Part shown: positions 1-8,739 of the stretch, piece after piece
Layout of the letters: every line of letters begins with the position of its first letter
Position numbering within the stretch: position 1 is the stretch's first letter
Origin: Hyalangium versicolor
GTDB taxonomy: Bacteria; Myxococcota; Myxococcia; Myxococcales; Myxococcaceae
NCBI RefSeq assembly: GCF_020103695.1
Contig: NZ_JAHXBF010000016.1
Span: forward strand, 61,692 to 125,691
DNA: 64,000 nucleotides
Reading direction: 5' to 3'
Program-made: the position numbers and the translations under genes
Notes under the pieces: generated by a model
Databases searched by the model: none
The model's input: only the letters and a program-made list of their open reading frames with translations
What the model was told of the DNA's origin: nothing

Positions 1-1294
1 GCTGGAGGGCGGCAAGGCGCTGAAGCACAAGCGCAAGGTGCTGGGCCCCAACGTCGTGCTGGATCAGGAGCGCTGCATCATCTGCACCCGCTGCGTGCGC
101 TTCATGAACGAGATCCCCAAGGAGCCGCAGCTGGGCGTGTTCGGCCGCGGCAGTCATGAGCGCATCGACGTCTTCCCGGGCAACGAGCTCAACAGCAACT
201 ACTCGCTCAACACCGTGGACGTCTGCCCGGTGGGCGCGCTGCTCAGCCGGGACTTCCGCTTCCGCGCCCGCGCGTGGTTCCTGTCCGCCACCCCGTCCGT
301 GTGCACCGGCTGCTCGCGCGGCTGCAACATCTACGCGGACTGGATGTCCCAGGACACCTACCGCTTCCGCCCGCGCGAGAACGAGCAGATCAACAAGAGC
401 TGGATGTGCGATCAGGGCCGGCTCTCGTACAAGAACCTGAACCTGAACCGCGTGCTGAGCGCCTCGGTGGGCCGCCGCGCCACCCAGGCCGCCAACGCCG
501 CCCGTCCGGAGATCACCCGCGCCGAGGCCGTCAAGGCCGCGGCCCAGGCGCTCCAGCCGCTGGCGGGCAGCGCGCAGTTGGCGGTGCTGGCCTCTCCGGT
601 GGCCTCGAACGAGGACCTGCTGGCGGGCCTGTCGTTCGCCAAGGGCACCCTCGGCATCAAGGAAGTGTACGTGGGCGGCCGGGCTCCGGGCGCCGCGGAC
701 CACTTCCTGATGACGGCCGACAAGAACCCCAACCGCAAGGGCCTGGAGTTCATCGCCAAGGGGCTGGGGCTCACGCTCAAGTCCTTCGAGGAGCTGGCTC
801 CGGCGCTGCACTCGGGCAAGGTGAAGGCGCTGTACGCCATCGGCACCGAGGTGCCGGGTGACGCGGAGGCCTTCGCCCAGGCGGTGGCCAAGGCCGAGGT
901 GTTCGTGGCGCAGGCGGCCAACGAGTCGCCCGTCACCGCGCAGGCCACGGTGCTGCTGCCGGCCGCGGCCCACATCGAGGACGAAGGCTCCTTCGTGCAG
1001 TTCGAGGGCGTCATCCAGCGCTTCCGCAAGGCGTACCCCGCCAAGGGAGACGCGGTGCCGCACTGGCGCTGGGTGTCCGAGATCAGCAAGGCGCTGGGCG
1101 GCGCGGCGTGGAACTCCGCGCGCGAGGTGTTCCGGGAGCTGGCCTCGCAGGTGGTCGAGCTCTCCACGTTCAACTGGGAGCAGTCTTCCCCGCCGGACCG
1201 CGAGAAGCCGGGCATCAACCCGCTGCCTACTGGCGCTGACGGCCGTCCCCCGGGCTACCGCGAGTTCGGTACTCCCCGCGTGCGAGGAATCTAA
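1..1294 (+). CDS. nuoG: NADH-quinone oxidoreductase subunit G (5'-truncated by window edge)
   Basis: This is a peripheral-arm subunit of respiratory complex I that carries iron-sulfur clusters along the electron path from NADH to quinone. The frame is open from base 2, so the true start lies left of the window. Visible cysteine motifs are CIICTRC near the first visible residues with the later VDVCPVGAL, typical of the NuoG [4Fe-4S] site, and VCTGCSRGC, the start of the molybdopterin-oxidoreductase-like region. Only about 420 residues follow, so the C-terminal region is shorter than in the roughly 900-residue E. coli NuoG; compact NuoG forms are known. The stop codon is immediately followed by the nuoH ATG, which indicates translational coupling in one operon. 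Confidence 0.93.
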   Translation, partial: LEGGKALKHKRKVLGPNVVLDQERCIICTRCVRFMNEIPKEPQLGVFGRGSHERIDVFPGNELNSNYSLNTVDVCPVGALLSRDFRFRARAWFLSATPSVCTGCSRGCNIYADWMSQDTYRFRPRENEQINKSWMCDQGRLSYKNLNLNRVLSASVGRRATQAANAARPEITRAEAVKAAAQALQPLAGSAQLAVLASPVASNEDLLAGLSFAKGTLGIKEVYVGGRAPGAADHFLMTADKNPNRKGLEFIAKGLGLTLKSFEELAPALHSGKVKALYAIGTEVPGDAEAFAQAVAKAEVFVAQAANESPVTAQATVLLPAAAHIEDEGSFVQFEGVIQRFRKAYPAKGDAVPHWRWVSEISKALGGAAWNSAREVFRELASQVVELSTFNWEQSSPPDREKPGINPLPTGADGRPPGYREFGTPRVRGI

Positions 1295-2791
1295 ATGAAG
1301 CGCGTTCTGACAGTCCTCTTCGCCACCGGCTTCATCATCGGCCTGATCGCCGCCGTGGTCGCCGCGTCCTACGCCCTGGGCGCGCTGGTGGAGAAGCACG
1401 GGTTCGCCGGTGCCAGCCGGCTGACGAACATCCTCTTCCTGATGCTCGTCTTCGTGATGATCATCGCCACGCTGCTCACGCTGGCCGAGCGCAAGTGGAG
1501 CGCGCTGATGCAGGATCGCATCGGCCCGAATCGCGCGCGCTTCGGCCTGCCGGGCTTGAAGGATCGGCCGCTGGCGGGCCTGCCCTTCGTGATCGCGGAC
1601 TCGGTGAAGATGCTGACCAAGGAGGCGTTCCACCCGGAGAACGCCAACCGGTTCCTCTTCAACCTGGGCCCCATGCTGGCCTTCGCGCCGGTGTTCGCGC
1701 TGTTCGCCATCGTCCCTGCGGGCCCGAGCGTCCGCCTCTGGGACGCCGAGGTGGACATGGTGGTGGGCACGCCGGACTTCGGCCTGCTCTTCCTGTTCGG
1801 CATCGCCTCGCTGGCGGTGTACGGCACGGCGCTGGCGGGCTGGGCCTCCAACAACAAGTTCGCCCTGCTGGGCGGCGTACGTGCCTCCTCGCAGATGATC
1901 TCGTACGAGGTGGCGCTGGGCCTGTCGCTGGTGGGCATCATGCTGGCGTTCTCCTCGGTGCAGCTGCCGGCCATCGTCGGCCAGCTCGCGGCGGAGACGG
2001 GCGGCGAGGCGTCCGGCCAGGCGCGCTACCTGTGGCAGCTCACGGGCGGCGCCGCGGGCCAGGGCTTCGACTTCGGCCTGCCCGCCTGGGGCATCATCCT
2101 GCAGCCAGTGGGCTTCATCGGCTTCTTCGCCGCGGCCTTCGCGGAGACCAAGCGCGCCCCGTTCGACGTGCCCGAAGGTGAGTCCGAGATCATCGGCTAC
2201 TTCGTGGAGTACTCGGGCATGCAGTTCGGCCTGTTCATGATCTCCGAGTTCGTGGAGGTGGTGGTGCTCTCCGGCGTCACCGCGGCCCTGTTCTTCGGCG
2301 GCTACCACCTGCCCTTCGGCGGCGAGTGGGTGGCCAGCCACCTCAAGGACTACCCGCTGCTGTACGCCACGCTGCTGGGCACCTTCTTCTGGATCAAGGT
2401 CCTGGTGCTCTGCTTCATCCAGCTGCTCATCCGCTGGACGTTCCCGCGCTTCCGCTACGATCAGATCCAGACGCTGGGCTGGAAGATGCTGCTGCCGGTG
2501 GGCCTGATCAACGTCTTCGTCAGCGGCGCTCTGGTGCTGTGGGATCCGACGCTGCGCTCGCTGGCGCTCTTCGGCATCCTGGAGATTGGCGTCCTGATCG
2601 CCCTCACGCTCTCGAGCAAGACGAGCGGAGAAGAGTCGCACGGCCACGGAGATGGCCACGGTGCTCTGGGACATGGACATGATGCCCACGGGGCCGCGCA
2701 CGGACACGCGCTGCCGCACGGACACGCCGCGGCGCATGCGGGCGGACACGCTCCGGCGCACGCGGGTGCGCACACGGGCTCCACGCATTAG
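1295..2791 (+). CDS. nuoH: NADH-quinone oxidoreductase subunit H with histidine-rich C-terminal tail
   Basis: NuoH (ND1 family) is the membrane subunit of complex I that forms much of the quinone-binding channel at the junction with the peripheral arm. The protein has multiple hydrophobic segments and family signatures such as LAERKWSALMQDRIGPNRA near residue 65 and FAETKRAPFDVPEGESEI near residue 285, which contains the conserved acidic quinone-site loop. At 498 residues it is longer than the usual 320-400. Residues 447-498 form a tail with 15 histidines among Gly and Ala that is not part of the family core. The start abuts the nuoG stop, and nuoI follows after 29 bases. Confidence 0.97.
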   Translation: MKRVLTVLFATGFIIGLIAAVVAASYALGALVEKHGFAGASRLTNILFLMLVFVMIIATLLTLAERKWSALMQDRIGPNRARFGLPGLKDRPLAGLPFVIADSVKMLTKEAFHPENANRFLFNLGPMLAFAPVFALFAIVPAGPSVRLWDAEVDMVVGTPDFGLLFLFGIASLAVYGTALAGWASNNKFALLGGVRASSQMISYEVALGLSLVGIMLAFSSVQLPAIVGQLAAETGGEASGQARYLWQLTGGAAGQGFDFGLPAWGIILQPVGFIGFFAAAFAETKRAPFDVPEGESEIIGYFVEYSGMQFGLFMISEFVEVVVLSGVTAALFFGGYHLPFGGEWVASHLKDYPLLYATLLGTFFWIKVLVLCFIQLLIRWTFPRFRYDQIQTLGWKMLLPVGLINVFVSGALVLWDPTLRSLALFGILEIGVLIALTLSSKTSGEESHGHGDGHGALGHGHDAHGAAHGHALPHGHAAAHAGGHAPAHAGAHTGSTH

Positions 2792-2820
2792 GCTTTCGAG
2801 GAAGCGAGACAAGGACAGTC

Positions 2821-3549
2821 ATGGCCTACAAGGCGACCCAAGATCCCCGCACGGACGTCCGCGAGCGGGCCTACCTCCCCGAGCTGCTCAAGGGGTTGGG
2901 CATCACCGCGCGCCACTTCTTCCGGAACCTCTTCGGAACGCGGGACCCCAACACCCAGGTGGTGGACCGCAAGGGCACCAGCCTCATCACCACCGTCGAG
3001 TACCCCGAGGAGAAGATCCCCTACCCTCCGGGCTACCGCGGGCTGCACCGCCTGGTTCCCCGCGATGACGGCAAGCCGCGCTGCGTGGCCTGCTACATGT
3101 GCGCGACGATCTGCCCCGCGCAGTGCATCTACATCGAGGCGGGCGAGTACGAGTCCGAGTCCGCGGACGGCGAGTCCCGCGTCATCGAGAAGTACCCGAC
3201 CCAGTTCGTCATCGACGAGCTGCGGTGCATCGTCTGCGGCCTGTGCGTGGATGCGTGCCCCAAGGACGCCATCCGCATGGACACCTACGAGCACACCAAG
3301 CCCGAGTACAACCGGCAGGGCTTCGTGTACGACATCCCCAAGCTGCTGAAGGGACCGGCGGTGTCTCACCCCTCGGATCCGTGGAACAAGCGCGAGGGCT
3401 CCGAGGAGCCGCACCACGCGCACAAGGAGGCCCATACGCGCATTGGCGAGGGCCTGGTGCAGCTCAAGACGCCGCACTCGGTGGGCCACGGGCACGAGCC
3501 CAAGAAGCTGGCCCCCGGCCAGTCCACCAAGCCGCACGCCACCAAGTAA
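2821..3549 (+). CDS. nuoI: NADH-quinone oxidoreductase subunit I
   Basis: NuoI is the 8-iron ferredoxin-like subunit that passes electrons through two [4Fe-4S] clusters towards cluster N2. Both cluster motifs are present: CVACYMCATICPAQCIYIEA around residues 83-102 and CIVCGLCVDACPKDAI around residues 136-151. The protein has 242 residues; the last 55 or so form a polar, His/Lys-rich extension beyond the ferredoxin core, echoing the NuoH tail. It is the last nuo gene here. nuoJ-N do not follow, so the complex I genes must be split in this genome. A hairpin lies 20 bases after the stop. Confidence 0.96.
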   Translation: MAYKATQDPRTDVRERAYLPELLKGLGITARHFFRNLFGTRDPNTQVVDRKGTSLITTVEYPEEKIPYPPGYRGLHRLVPRDDGKPRCVACYMCATICPAQCIYIEAGEYESESADGESRVIEKYPTQFVIDELRCIVCGLCVDACPKDAIRMDTYEHTKPEYNRQGFVYDIPKLLKGPAVSHPSDPWNKREGSEEPHHAHKEAHTRIGEGLVQLKTPHSVGHGHEPKKLAPGQSTKPHATK

Positions 3550-3568
3550 GCACCCTGCGCGCCGCACT

Positions 3569-3611
3569 CCGGCCCGCCCTCCCCCGAGCTTGGGTGGAGT
3601 TGGCGGGCCGG
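3569..3611 (+). terminator. candidate terminator after nuoI
   Basis: A perfect 10-base inverted repeat (3569-3578 with 3602-3611, CCGGCCCGCC/GGCGGGCCGG) contains a smaller nested stem (CTCC/GGAG, CCC/GGG). It lies 20 bases after the nuoI stop. No U-tract follows, as is common in very GC-rich genomes, so the terminator role is inferred from position and stem strength. Confidence 0.55.
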
Positions 3612-3717
3612 TGGCGTTTCAGGGGTGCTCGGATGCCCTCTCAGCCAGTGAGAAAGCCGGACTCCCACGGGAGCGCACCTTCCCCGTATGGGGGAAGTCC
3701 CGTAGGTTGAGGCTTCG

Positions 3718-4074
3718 ATGAAGCGCTACCGCCTCTCGGTGTGCAAGGGCATGGACTGCAAGGGCAACGGGTCCGATGCGGTGTTCGCGGCGGCGAAGGA
3801 AGAGCTGGCCCAGCGCGCAGTCGGGCCTCGCTGCGAGGCATACCGGGGCGGCTGCTACGGCTTCTGCCACATGGGTCCGAACGTGGTGATCCGCGAGGAC
3901 ACTGGGCGCAAGCGCGATCCACTCTCTCCCGAGGACTATCAGCTCATGGGCTGGCCGGGAGAGGTCTACTACTCGCGGATGACGCCCGAGAAGATGCGCC
4001 GGGTGGTGGCCGAGCACATCGTCCAGGACCAGCCCGTGCGCGAGTACTTCGGCGATCCGGACGAGCAGGAGTAG
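3718..4074 (+). CDS. thioredoxin-like [2Fe-2S] ferredoxin-domain protein
   Basis: This is a small 118-residue cytoplasmic protein of the thioredoxin-like [2Fe-2S] type (the fold of the NuoE C-terminus and Shethna-type ferredoxins). Four cysteines are arranged as CKGMDC near residue 9 and CYGFC near residue 46, with an extra Cys in RCEAYRGG; the spacing C-x4-C then C-x3-C fits [2Fe-2S] ligands. The C-terminal half contains GEVYYSRMTPEK, typical of this family. It sits just downstream of the nuo genes but behind a hairpin, so it is probably a separate unit. The electron partner cannot be told from sequence. Confidence 0.75.
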   Translation: MKRYRLSVCKGMDCKGNGSDAVFAAAKEELAQRAVGPRCEAYRGGCYGFCHMGPNVVIREDTGRKRDPLSPEDYQLMGWPGEVYYSRMTPEKMRRVVAEHIVQDQPVREYFGDPDEQE

Positions 4075-4161
4075 CGGCGGCCTGCGTCTCGGGTCCCCCT
4101 GCCTCGGACGTGTTCCGCGAACCTGTCCACCAAGCAGACAGGTTGCGCCACGTCGCCCGGC

Positions 4162-5208
4162 TCAGGGGGGTGTCTGCGCTCCCGAGGCGACCTCGAGGGG
4201 CAGAATGGCCTCCAGGAAGCGCTTCGTCCGCGGGGCTATCGCTTCCGCCGAGGGCCAGGACTGCGCCGGGCCGAGGGCCTTGAGCCGCTCACCGATCGTC
4301 TCCAGGCGCTCCGGCACAGCGGGGTGCATGCGGAGCCAGGCGTGCTTCGCCGGAGCCTCCTGGGCCATGCGCCGCAACAGCCCGGTGAACGCCCGCCCGT
4401 CATAGCCCGCCGCCAGCAGGATCCGGATGCTGATGCGGTCCGCCTCCAGCTCGAAGTCCTCGGGGAAACCGTCTCGATAGAGGTTCGCCGCTTGCTGGGC
4501 CTCGATTTCAAGAGACCTGGAACCCGGACTGGAGACGCTGAGCTTGTGGTGGCACATGAAGGCCTTGAGCACCTCCACACCATGGCCCCTCTGCACGTGC
4601 GCCACCTCGTGCGCCAGGACCGCCGCCAGTTCCTCCTCGCTCTCGAGCGAGCGCAGGAAGCCCGTGGAGATCATCACCTTGCCGCCTGGATTCCCGACGG
4701 CCCGAGGCTCCTCCGAAGGCACCACCACGAAGCGGTAGCCCACCAGCGGCCACGAACGGTTGTCCAGGAGCCGCTCGGGCCGCTTCGCCCGATCCGGCCC
4801 GTTGGCGTTGCCCACGGACTCGGCCACCAGCGCCAGGTACTGCCCCACCTGGTCCACGTAGCGGGCCACCGGGTCCGTCGGCGGCAGAGGCTCCACCCCC
4901 AGCGAGGCGAGCTGACGCGAGAGCACCGCGCTGCCCAGCGCATCCTCCTGCTCCGGATCCAGCTCGTAGGCCGTCCTCCGCTCCAGGCTGCAACCGGTGA
5001 GCGCCGCCGACAAGGAGCCGAGCCGCTCCGTGCGCTCCGTGAGCCGGCGGTTGATGCGACGCCGATGGGTCTCGAGGCTCTCCTCGGCCCGGGCGACGAA
5101 AGCGGGCTTGTCCGTGGCCTGACAGGACGCGAGCAGCCCCACGAGCACGACGCCCGCCGCACGCCGGCGTGGGCGCTGATCACTTCTCGCCGACTTCGTA
5201 GACGCCAT
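4162..5208 (-). CDS. M48-family zinc metalloprotease lipoprotein
   Basis: A secreted lipoprotein peptidase. The chosen start gives a basic N-terminus, a hydrophobic segment and a lipobox LASC with Cys29. The zinc motif HEVAH is at residues 200-204, and the third-ligand motif FELEADR lies near residues 252-258, as in M48 (Ste24/HtpX/BepA-like) peptidases. Processing by signal peptidase II and envelope quality control or turnover are inferred from this class. The start lies inside the end of the upstream cyclase-like gene (29-base overlap, 5180-5208), indicating translational coupling. An open frame continues to 5322, but those extra 38 residues lack a signal-peptide pattern and were rejected. 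Confidence 0.85.
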   Translation of the reverse strand: MASTKSARSDQRPRRRAAGVVLVGLLASCQATDKPAFVARAEESLETHRRRINRRLTERTERLGSLSAALTGCSLERRTAYELDPEQEDALGSAVLSRQLASLGVEPLPPTDPVARYVDQVGQYLALVAESVGNANGPDRAKRPERLLDNRSWPLVGYRFVVVPSEEPRAVGNPGGKVMISTGFLRSLESEEELAAVLAHEVAHVQRGHGVEVLKAFMCHHKLSVSSPGSRSLEIEAQQAANLYRDGFPEDFELEADRISIRILLAAGYDGRAFTGLLRRMAQEAPAKHAWLRMHPAVPERLETIGERLKALGPAQSWPSAEAIAPRTKRFLEAILPLEVASGAQTPP

Positions 5209-7771
5209 CCCAGTCCTCCGCCGGGGCGGTGACCAGGAAGCGGCGGCACCGTCCCGCGAACACGCCTGCGACCGAATCCTGATACTCCGAGGCGCAGCGC
5301 TCGAACAAGGCGAGCGCCTCATCGAAGCGGCGCTGGTGATAGGCCGTCTGTGCCTGATCGTACACTCCGAGCAGTTCCTGCACCTTCGGGGAGATCTCTC
5401 CGTGGCGGCCCAGCAGTTCGTGGAGGCGGATGGGAACGGACTTGCCCCTCACCAGCACGCGATCCACCTCGCGGAAGACGTAGGCATCCCGCGCGAGCTG
5501 GGCCGTGTTCTCTCCCACCAGCACCAACGTGCCGTAGAACTTGTTGCAGCCCTCCAGCCACGAGGCCACGCCCACCGCATCCCCGAAGACGGTGTAGTTG
5601 GACTTGAGCTCCGTGCCCATGTCTCCCACCACCACTTCGCCGCTGTTGATGCCGGCGCGGAACTGGATGCGGTAGCCGTACTTCTTCTCCCAGACAGGCT
5701 GGCGCTCCAGGAGCACCGCGCGCATCTTCAACGCGGCCTCGCAGGCCAGATGCGCGTGACGATCCGTGCGCACGGGCGCTCCCCAGAAGGCCATCACCGT
5801 GTCGCCAATATACTTGTCCACCTGGCCGCCCGAGGACCGCACGGCCATGGTCATCTCCGTGAGGTACTCGTTGAGGAACTGCACCAGGCGCTCCGGCTCC
5901 ATCTGCTCCGAGAGCCGGGTGAAGCCCTCGATGTCGGAGAAGAACATCGTCATCTGCCGGCGCTCGGGGTGCACCAGCAGGGTGAGATCGCGCGTCACCA
6001 GCCGCGCCACCTCGGGGCTCACGTAGCGCCCGAGCGCGTGGTTCACGAAGTCACGGATCTCGTCCTCCGTGCGCACGGTGTAGAGCGTGGTGAAGCCGAA
6101 CGTGGCCACCATGGCCAGCAGCGGGCCCGCCACGGCGATCCAGAGCTGCTTCTCGATGAAGACGTAGCGCGCCACCAGGAAGTAGCCCACCCCGAGCCCC
6201 ACGGCGCTGGAGAAGTAGATCACCGCGCCGAAGCCCGAGCGGAAGCTGCGGCTGAAGAAGAAGGCGATGGCGGCTCCGGCGAAGGCCATCCCCAGGGTTG
6301 CCTGCAGATCCATCCGAGGCGGCGCACGGCGGATGCCCTGGGACTGGAGGATGTTCTCCAGCGACTGCGCGAGCACGGAGCCTCCGGGCGTCACCTTGCC
6401 CACGGGCGTGGCCTTGTAGTCCGTGGCGTACGTGGAGGTGTTGGTGAGGATCACCGCGCGCTTCTCGAGATCGTGCGCCGAGCGCGCGGGCCGCCCCTCG
6501 CTCACATCGAAGAGGTTGAGCAGGATGTTCCACGCACGGATGGAACGAAACACCGAGGCCCCCGCCGTCCGCCCCGCGTCCTCCGTGTCCCAGCGCATCA
6601 GGCTGTAGCCCGTCTCGTCCATGGGGATGGCGTACGCATCTCCCACGTGGAGGTAGCCATCGGCGTAGCGGAGCTTCCGGGTCCCGGCCAGCTTCATCGC
6701 GGCGGCCAACGGGAGCGAAGGCAGCACGTGGTGTTCGCCCTCCCGTGGGGCGTAGCTGACCAGGTGGAGCATGCCGCGCACAGTGCCATCGGCGTCCGGG
6801 AAGCCCGTCACCGCGCCGTAGAGGCTCTGCTGGCCCAGCAACTGCACCACGGGGTGTTGCAGCGTGCGAACCTGCAGCAGCTTGGAGGCATCGAGCCCCT
6901 CCACCTCCACCTCGGCCAGGGAGACGAAGAGATCCAACGCCGTGAAGCGCGAGGCATCGTCCGAGCTGCGGCGCTCGCGCACCAGCGGCGGAAGGCTGGC
7001 GCCGAAGCGCGAGGCGAGGCTCAGTCCCTCGCGCTCGTCCTCTACGCCAGCCCACACCTCCACCTTGTCCTCCAAGGGGATGAAGAATGCGGGCCGCTGC
7101 GACGCGAGCACCGCCTGGGCCTTCGAGCGCGCCTGACCTTGATCGCCGTAGGAGCCCACCCGCACGCGGTAGGGCCAGAGCTGGAACGCGGGAGGGGTGG
7201 CGCGGGGCACGCTCCACGAGAAGGCAAGGGCGGAGCGGCCAGGAGCCTCGTTCAGCAGGCGGCGGAAGGTGCTGTCATCGGACTCCGTCTCGGGACCGAG
7301 CTGTGGGGCGACACACCCGCGCGGGCTCAGCTCGGGGAAGAGCATGTCGAGCAGGACGACGGAAGCACCCTCCTCGACAAGCCGGCGCGTCATCCCGCCA
7401 ACCAGCTCCCGAGGCCACGGGTAGGAGGCAAGCCCGGGGTGCTCGCTCTGGCGCGCGCTGATCAGGGTGTCGTCATCGACCGTGACGATGACGACCTGCT
7501 CCTGGGGCTTGGACTCCTTGCGCTGGCGCTGGAGCGACTCGCCCAGGGCACGCACCCGGGCGTCATAGGCGATGCGCTCCGGACGGTCGAGCAGCTCGAC
7601 CAGGTTGGCCAATACCGTCTGGGGTGCGCCCTCGCTCTCCAACTGCGTGCGAGGTACCCGCACGGACACGAGCCCTCCCAGCAGGCCGCCAAAGACGGCC
7701 GACAGGAGGAGGGCAATGCCCAGCCGCTTGAAGAAACGACGGCCGGAGGACTGGACGGAGCGGTTCTGCAC
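5180..7771 (-). CDS. CHASE2-domain class III cyclase-like protein with altered active site
   Basis: This is an inner-membrane sensor of 863 residues: an N-terminal anchor (about 16-36), a large extracytoplasmic CHASE2 region (about 50-470), three hydrophobic segments (about 490-570) and a class III nucleotide cyclase domain (about 600-760). The two metal-binding aspartates are present, in FSDIEGFT (D613) and YIGDTVMAFW (D657). The usual N-x3-R transition-state pair is missing: the segment reads GDAVGVASW, with Gly734 and Trp738 at those positions. Catalysis may therefore be weak or absent, and the protein could act as a nucleotide-binding signalling partner. A C-terminal helical tail ends in DWDGV, as in the second CHASE2 protein here (56043-58445). 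Confidence 0.9.
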   Translation of the reverse strand: MQNRSVQSSGRRFFKRLGIALLLSAVFGGLLGGLVSVRVPRTQLESEGAPQTVLANLVELLDRPERIAYDARVRALGESLQRQRKESKPQEQVVIVTVDDDTLISARQSEHPGLASYPWPRELVGGMTRRLVEEGASVVLLDMLFPELSPRGCVAPQLGPETESDDSTFRRLLNEAPGRSALAFSWSVPRATPPAFQLWPYRVRVGSYGDQGQARSKAQAVLASQRPAFFIPLEDKVEVWAGVEDEREGLSLASRFGASLPPLVRERRSSDDASRFTALDLFVSLAEVEVEGLDASKLLQVRTLQHPVVQLLGQQSLYGAVTGFPDADGTVRGMLHLVSYAPREGEHHVLPSLPLAAAMKLAGTRKLRYADGYLHVGDAYAIPMDETGYSLMRWDTEDAGRTAGASVFRSIRAWNILLNLFDVSEGRPARSAHDLEKRAVILTNTSTYATDYKATPVGKVTPGGSVLAQSLENILQSQGIRRAPPRMDLQATLGMAFAGAAIAFFFSRSFRSGFGAVIYFSSAVGLGVGYFLVARYVFIEKQLWIAVAGPLLAMVATFGFTTLYTVRTEDEIRDFVNHALGRYVSPEVARLVTRDLTLLVHPERRQMTMFFSDIEGFTRLSEQMEPERLVQFLNEYLTEMTMAVRSSGGQVDKYIGDTVMAFWGAPVRTDRHAHLACEAALKMRAVLLERQPVWEKKYGYRIQFRAGINSGEVVVGDMGTELKSNYTVFGDAVGVASWLEGCNKFYGTLVLVGENTAQLARDAYVFREVDRVLVRGKSVPIRLHELLGRHGEISPKVQELLGVYDQAQTAYHQRRFDEALALFERCASEYQDSVAGVFAGRCRRFLVTAPAEDWDGVYEVGEK

Positions 7772-7866
7772 GGGGGCGCGAGGATAGCGTGCCCGGGCGC
7801 GTCCTGCCTGGGGACTGATATGCTCGCGAACAGGGCCGGTCCCCCACCGGGAAGGATTCGATTCCG

Positions 7867-8730
7867 ATGAAACGCCTCCTGCTGTTTTCCGCTGCTTCCG
7901 TCTGCCTCCTCGTCCCCCTGGCGTGCGATATAGGAAAGACCGTCAACCAGATCTCCGCCGAAACCGTGATGGTGGGCACCATGCTCTCCACCCCGGACGT
8001 ATCCTTCTCTCCGGAAGCCGTCGCGGGGCTGGACGGTGGCGTCCAGACGGACGGTGGCCAGTCCTCCATCGTCATCCCGGGCCAGACGGCGGCGCTCGTC
8101 TTCCTGGGCACGCGCAAGGGAGAGAACTCCACCCCCGAGGGCCTCACGGGCGCCACGGTGACGTTGCAGGTCAACGGCACGCAGAAGGTGAACCTCTCGG
8201 CCGATGGCTCGGGCTCCTACAGCCGCTCCAACAACAGCGACTCCACGCTGAAGTACCAGGATGGCGCGACCTACGAGTTCATCGCCGACCACCAGGGGGA
8301 GCACTACGTGGGTCAGGTGAAGGATGCGCCCGCGCAGGAGAGCATTCCAGCGCTCCACCCGAATGGGCTGGTGGTGCGGAAGGCCGCCAACACGGAGTTC
8401 TCGTTTGATCGTGGGGATGTTCCGCAAGGACAGGACCGGACGCTGGGATTCGTCACGGTGGTGCCGGTGAGCGACAGCGGCCAGCAGGGCCAGCCCACCT
8501 ACACCAACGCGCCGAAGGCCCCGCTCGACTTCCTGAAGCTCGTCGCCGTGCCGACCGAGTGGCGGGAGAAGCACGTCGTCATCCCCGGCACGGCCTTCCC
8601 GATGCCGAATCAGACGTACCTGGTGATCTTCCAGGCGGTGCGGCTGGGCGGCCCGGAGTCGGACAACCTCTTCCTGGGCAGTGCGCTGCTGGCGGGCACG
8701 GCGGACGTGGGCGTGGTGCGCACGTACTGA
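7867..8730 (+). CDS. lipoprotein of unknown function
   Basis: I do not recognise this 287-residue protein. It has a classic lipoprotein signal: MKRLLLF start, hydrophobic core and lipobox VPLAC with Cys20. The mature part is polar, with TVTLQVNGTQKV and SADGSGSYSRSNNSDS stretches that suggest a beta-rich carboxypeptidase-regulatory or Ig-like fold, but no catalytic motif is visible. A GAAGGA ribosome-binding sequence precedes the ATG. The gene is divergent from the CHASE2 gene across 95 bases and ends 10 bases before the convergent gene 8740-9831. Outer-membrane location is inferred from the lipobox. Confidence 0.72.
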   Translation: MKRLLLFSAASVCLLVPLACDIGKTVNQISAETVMVGTMLSTPDVSFSPEAVAGLDGGVQTDGGQSSIVIPGQTAALVFLGTRKGENSTPEGLTGATVTLQVNGTQKVNLSADGSGSYSRSNNSDSTLKYQDGATYEFIADHQGEHYVGQVKDAPAQESIPALHPNGLVVRKAANTEFSFDRGDVPQGQDRTLGFVTVVPVSDSGQQGQPTYTNAPKAPLDFLKLVAVPTEWREKHVVIPGTAFPMPNQTYLVIFQAVRLGGPESDNLFLGSALLAGTADVGVVRTY

Positions 8731-8739
8731 CGGTGTGGC

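Noticed and set aside
5336..7870. An 844-codon open frame on the plus strand opposite the CHASE2 gene
   Set aside because: Low-complexity His/Arg/Gln-rich translation and full overlap with a clear CHASE2-cyclase frame indicate a shadow.
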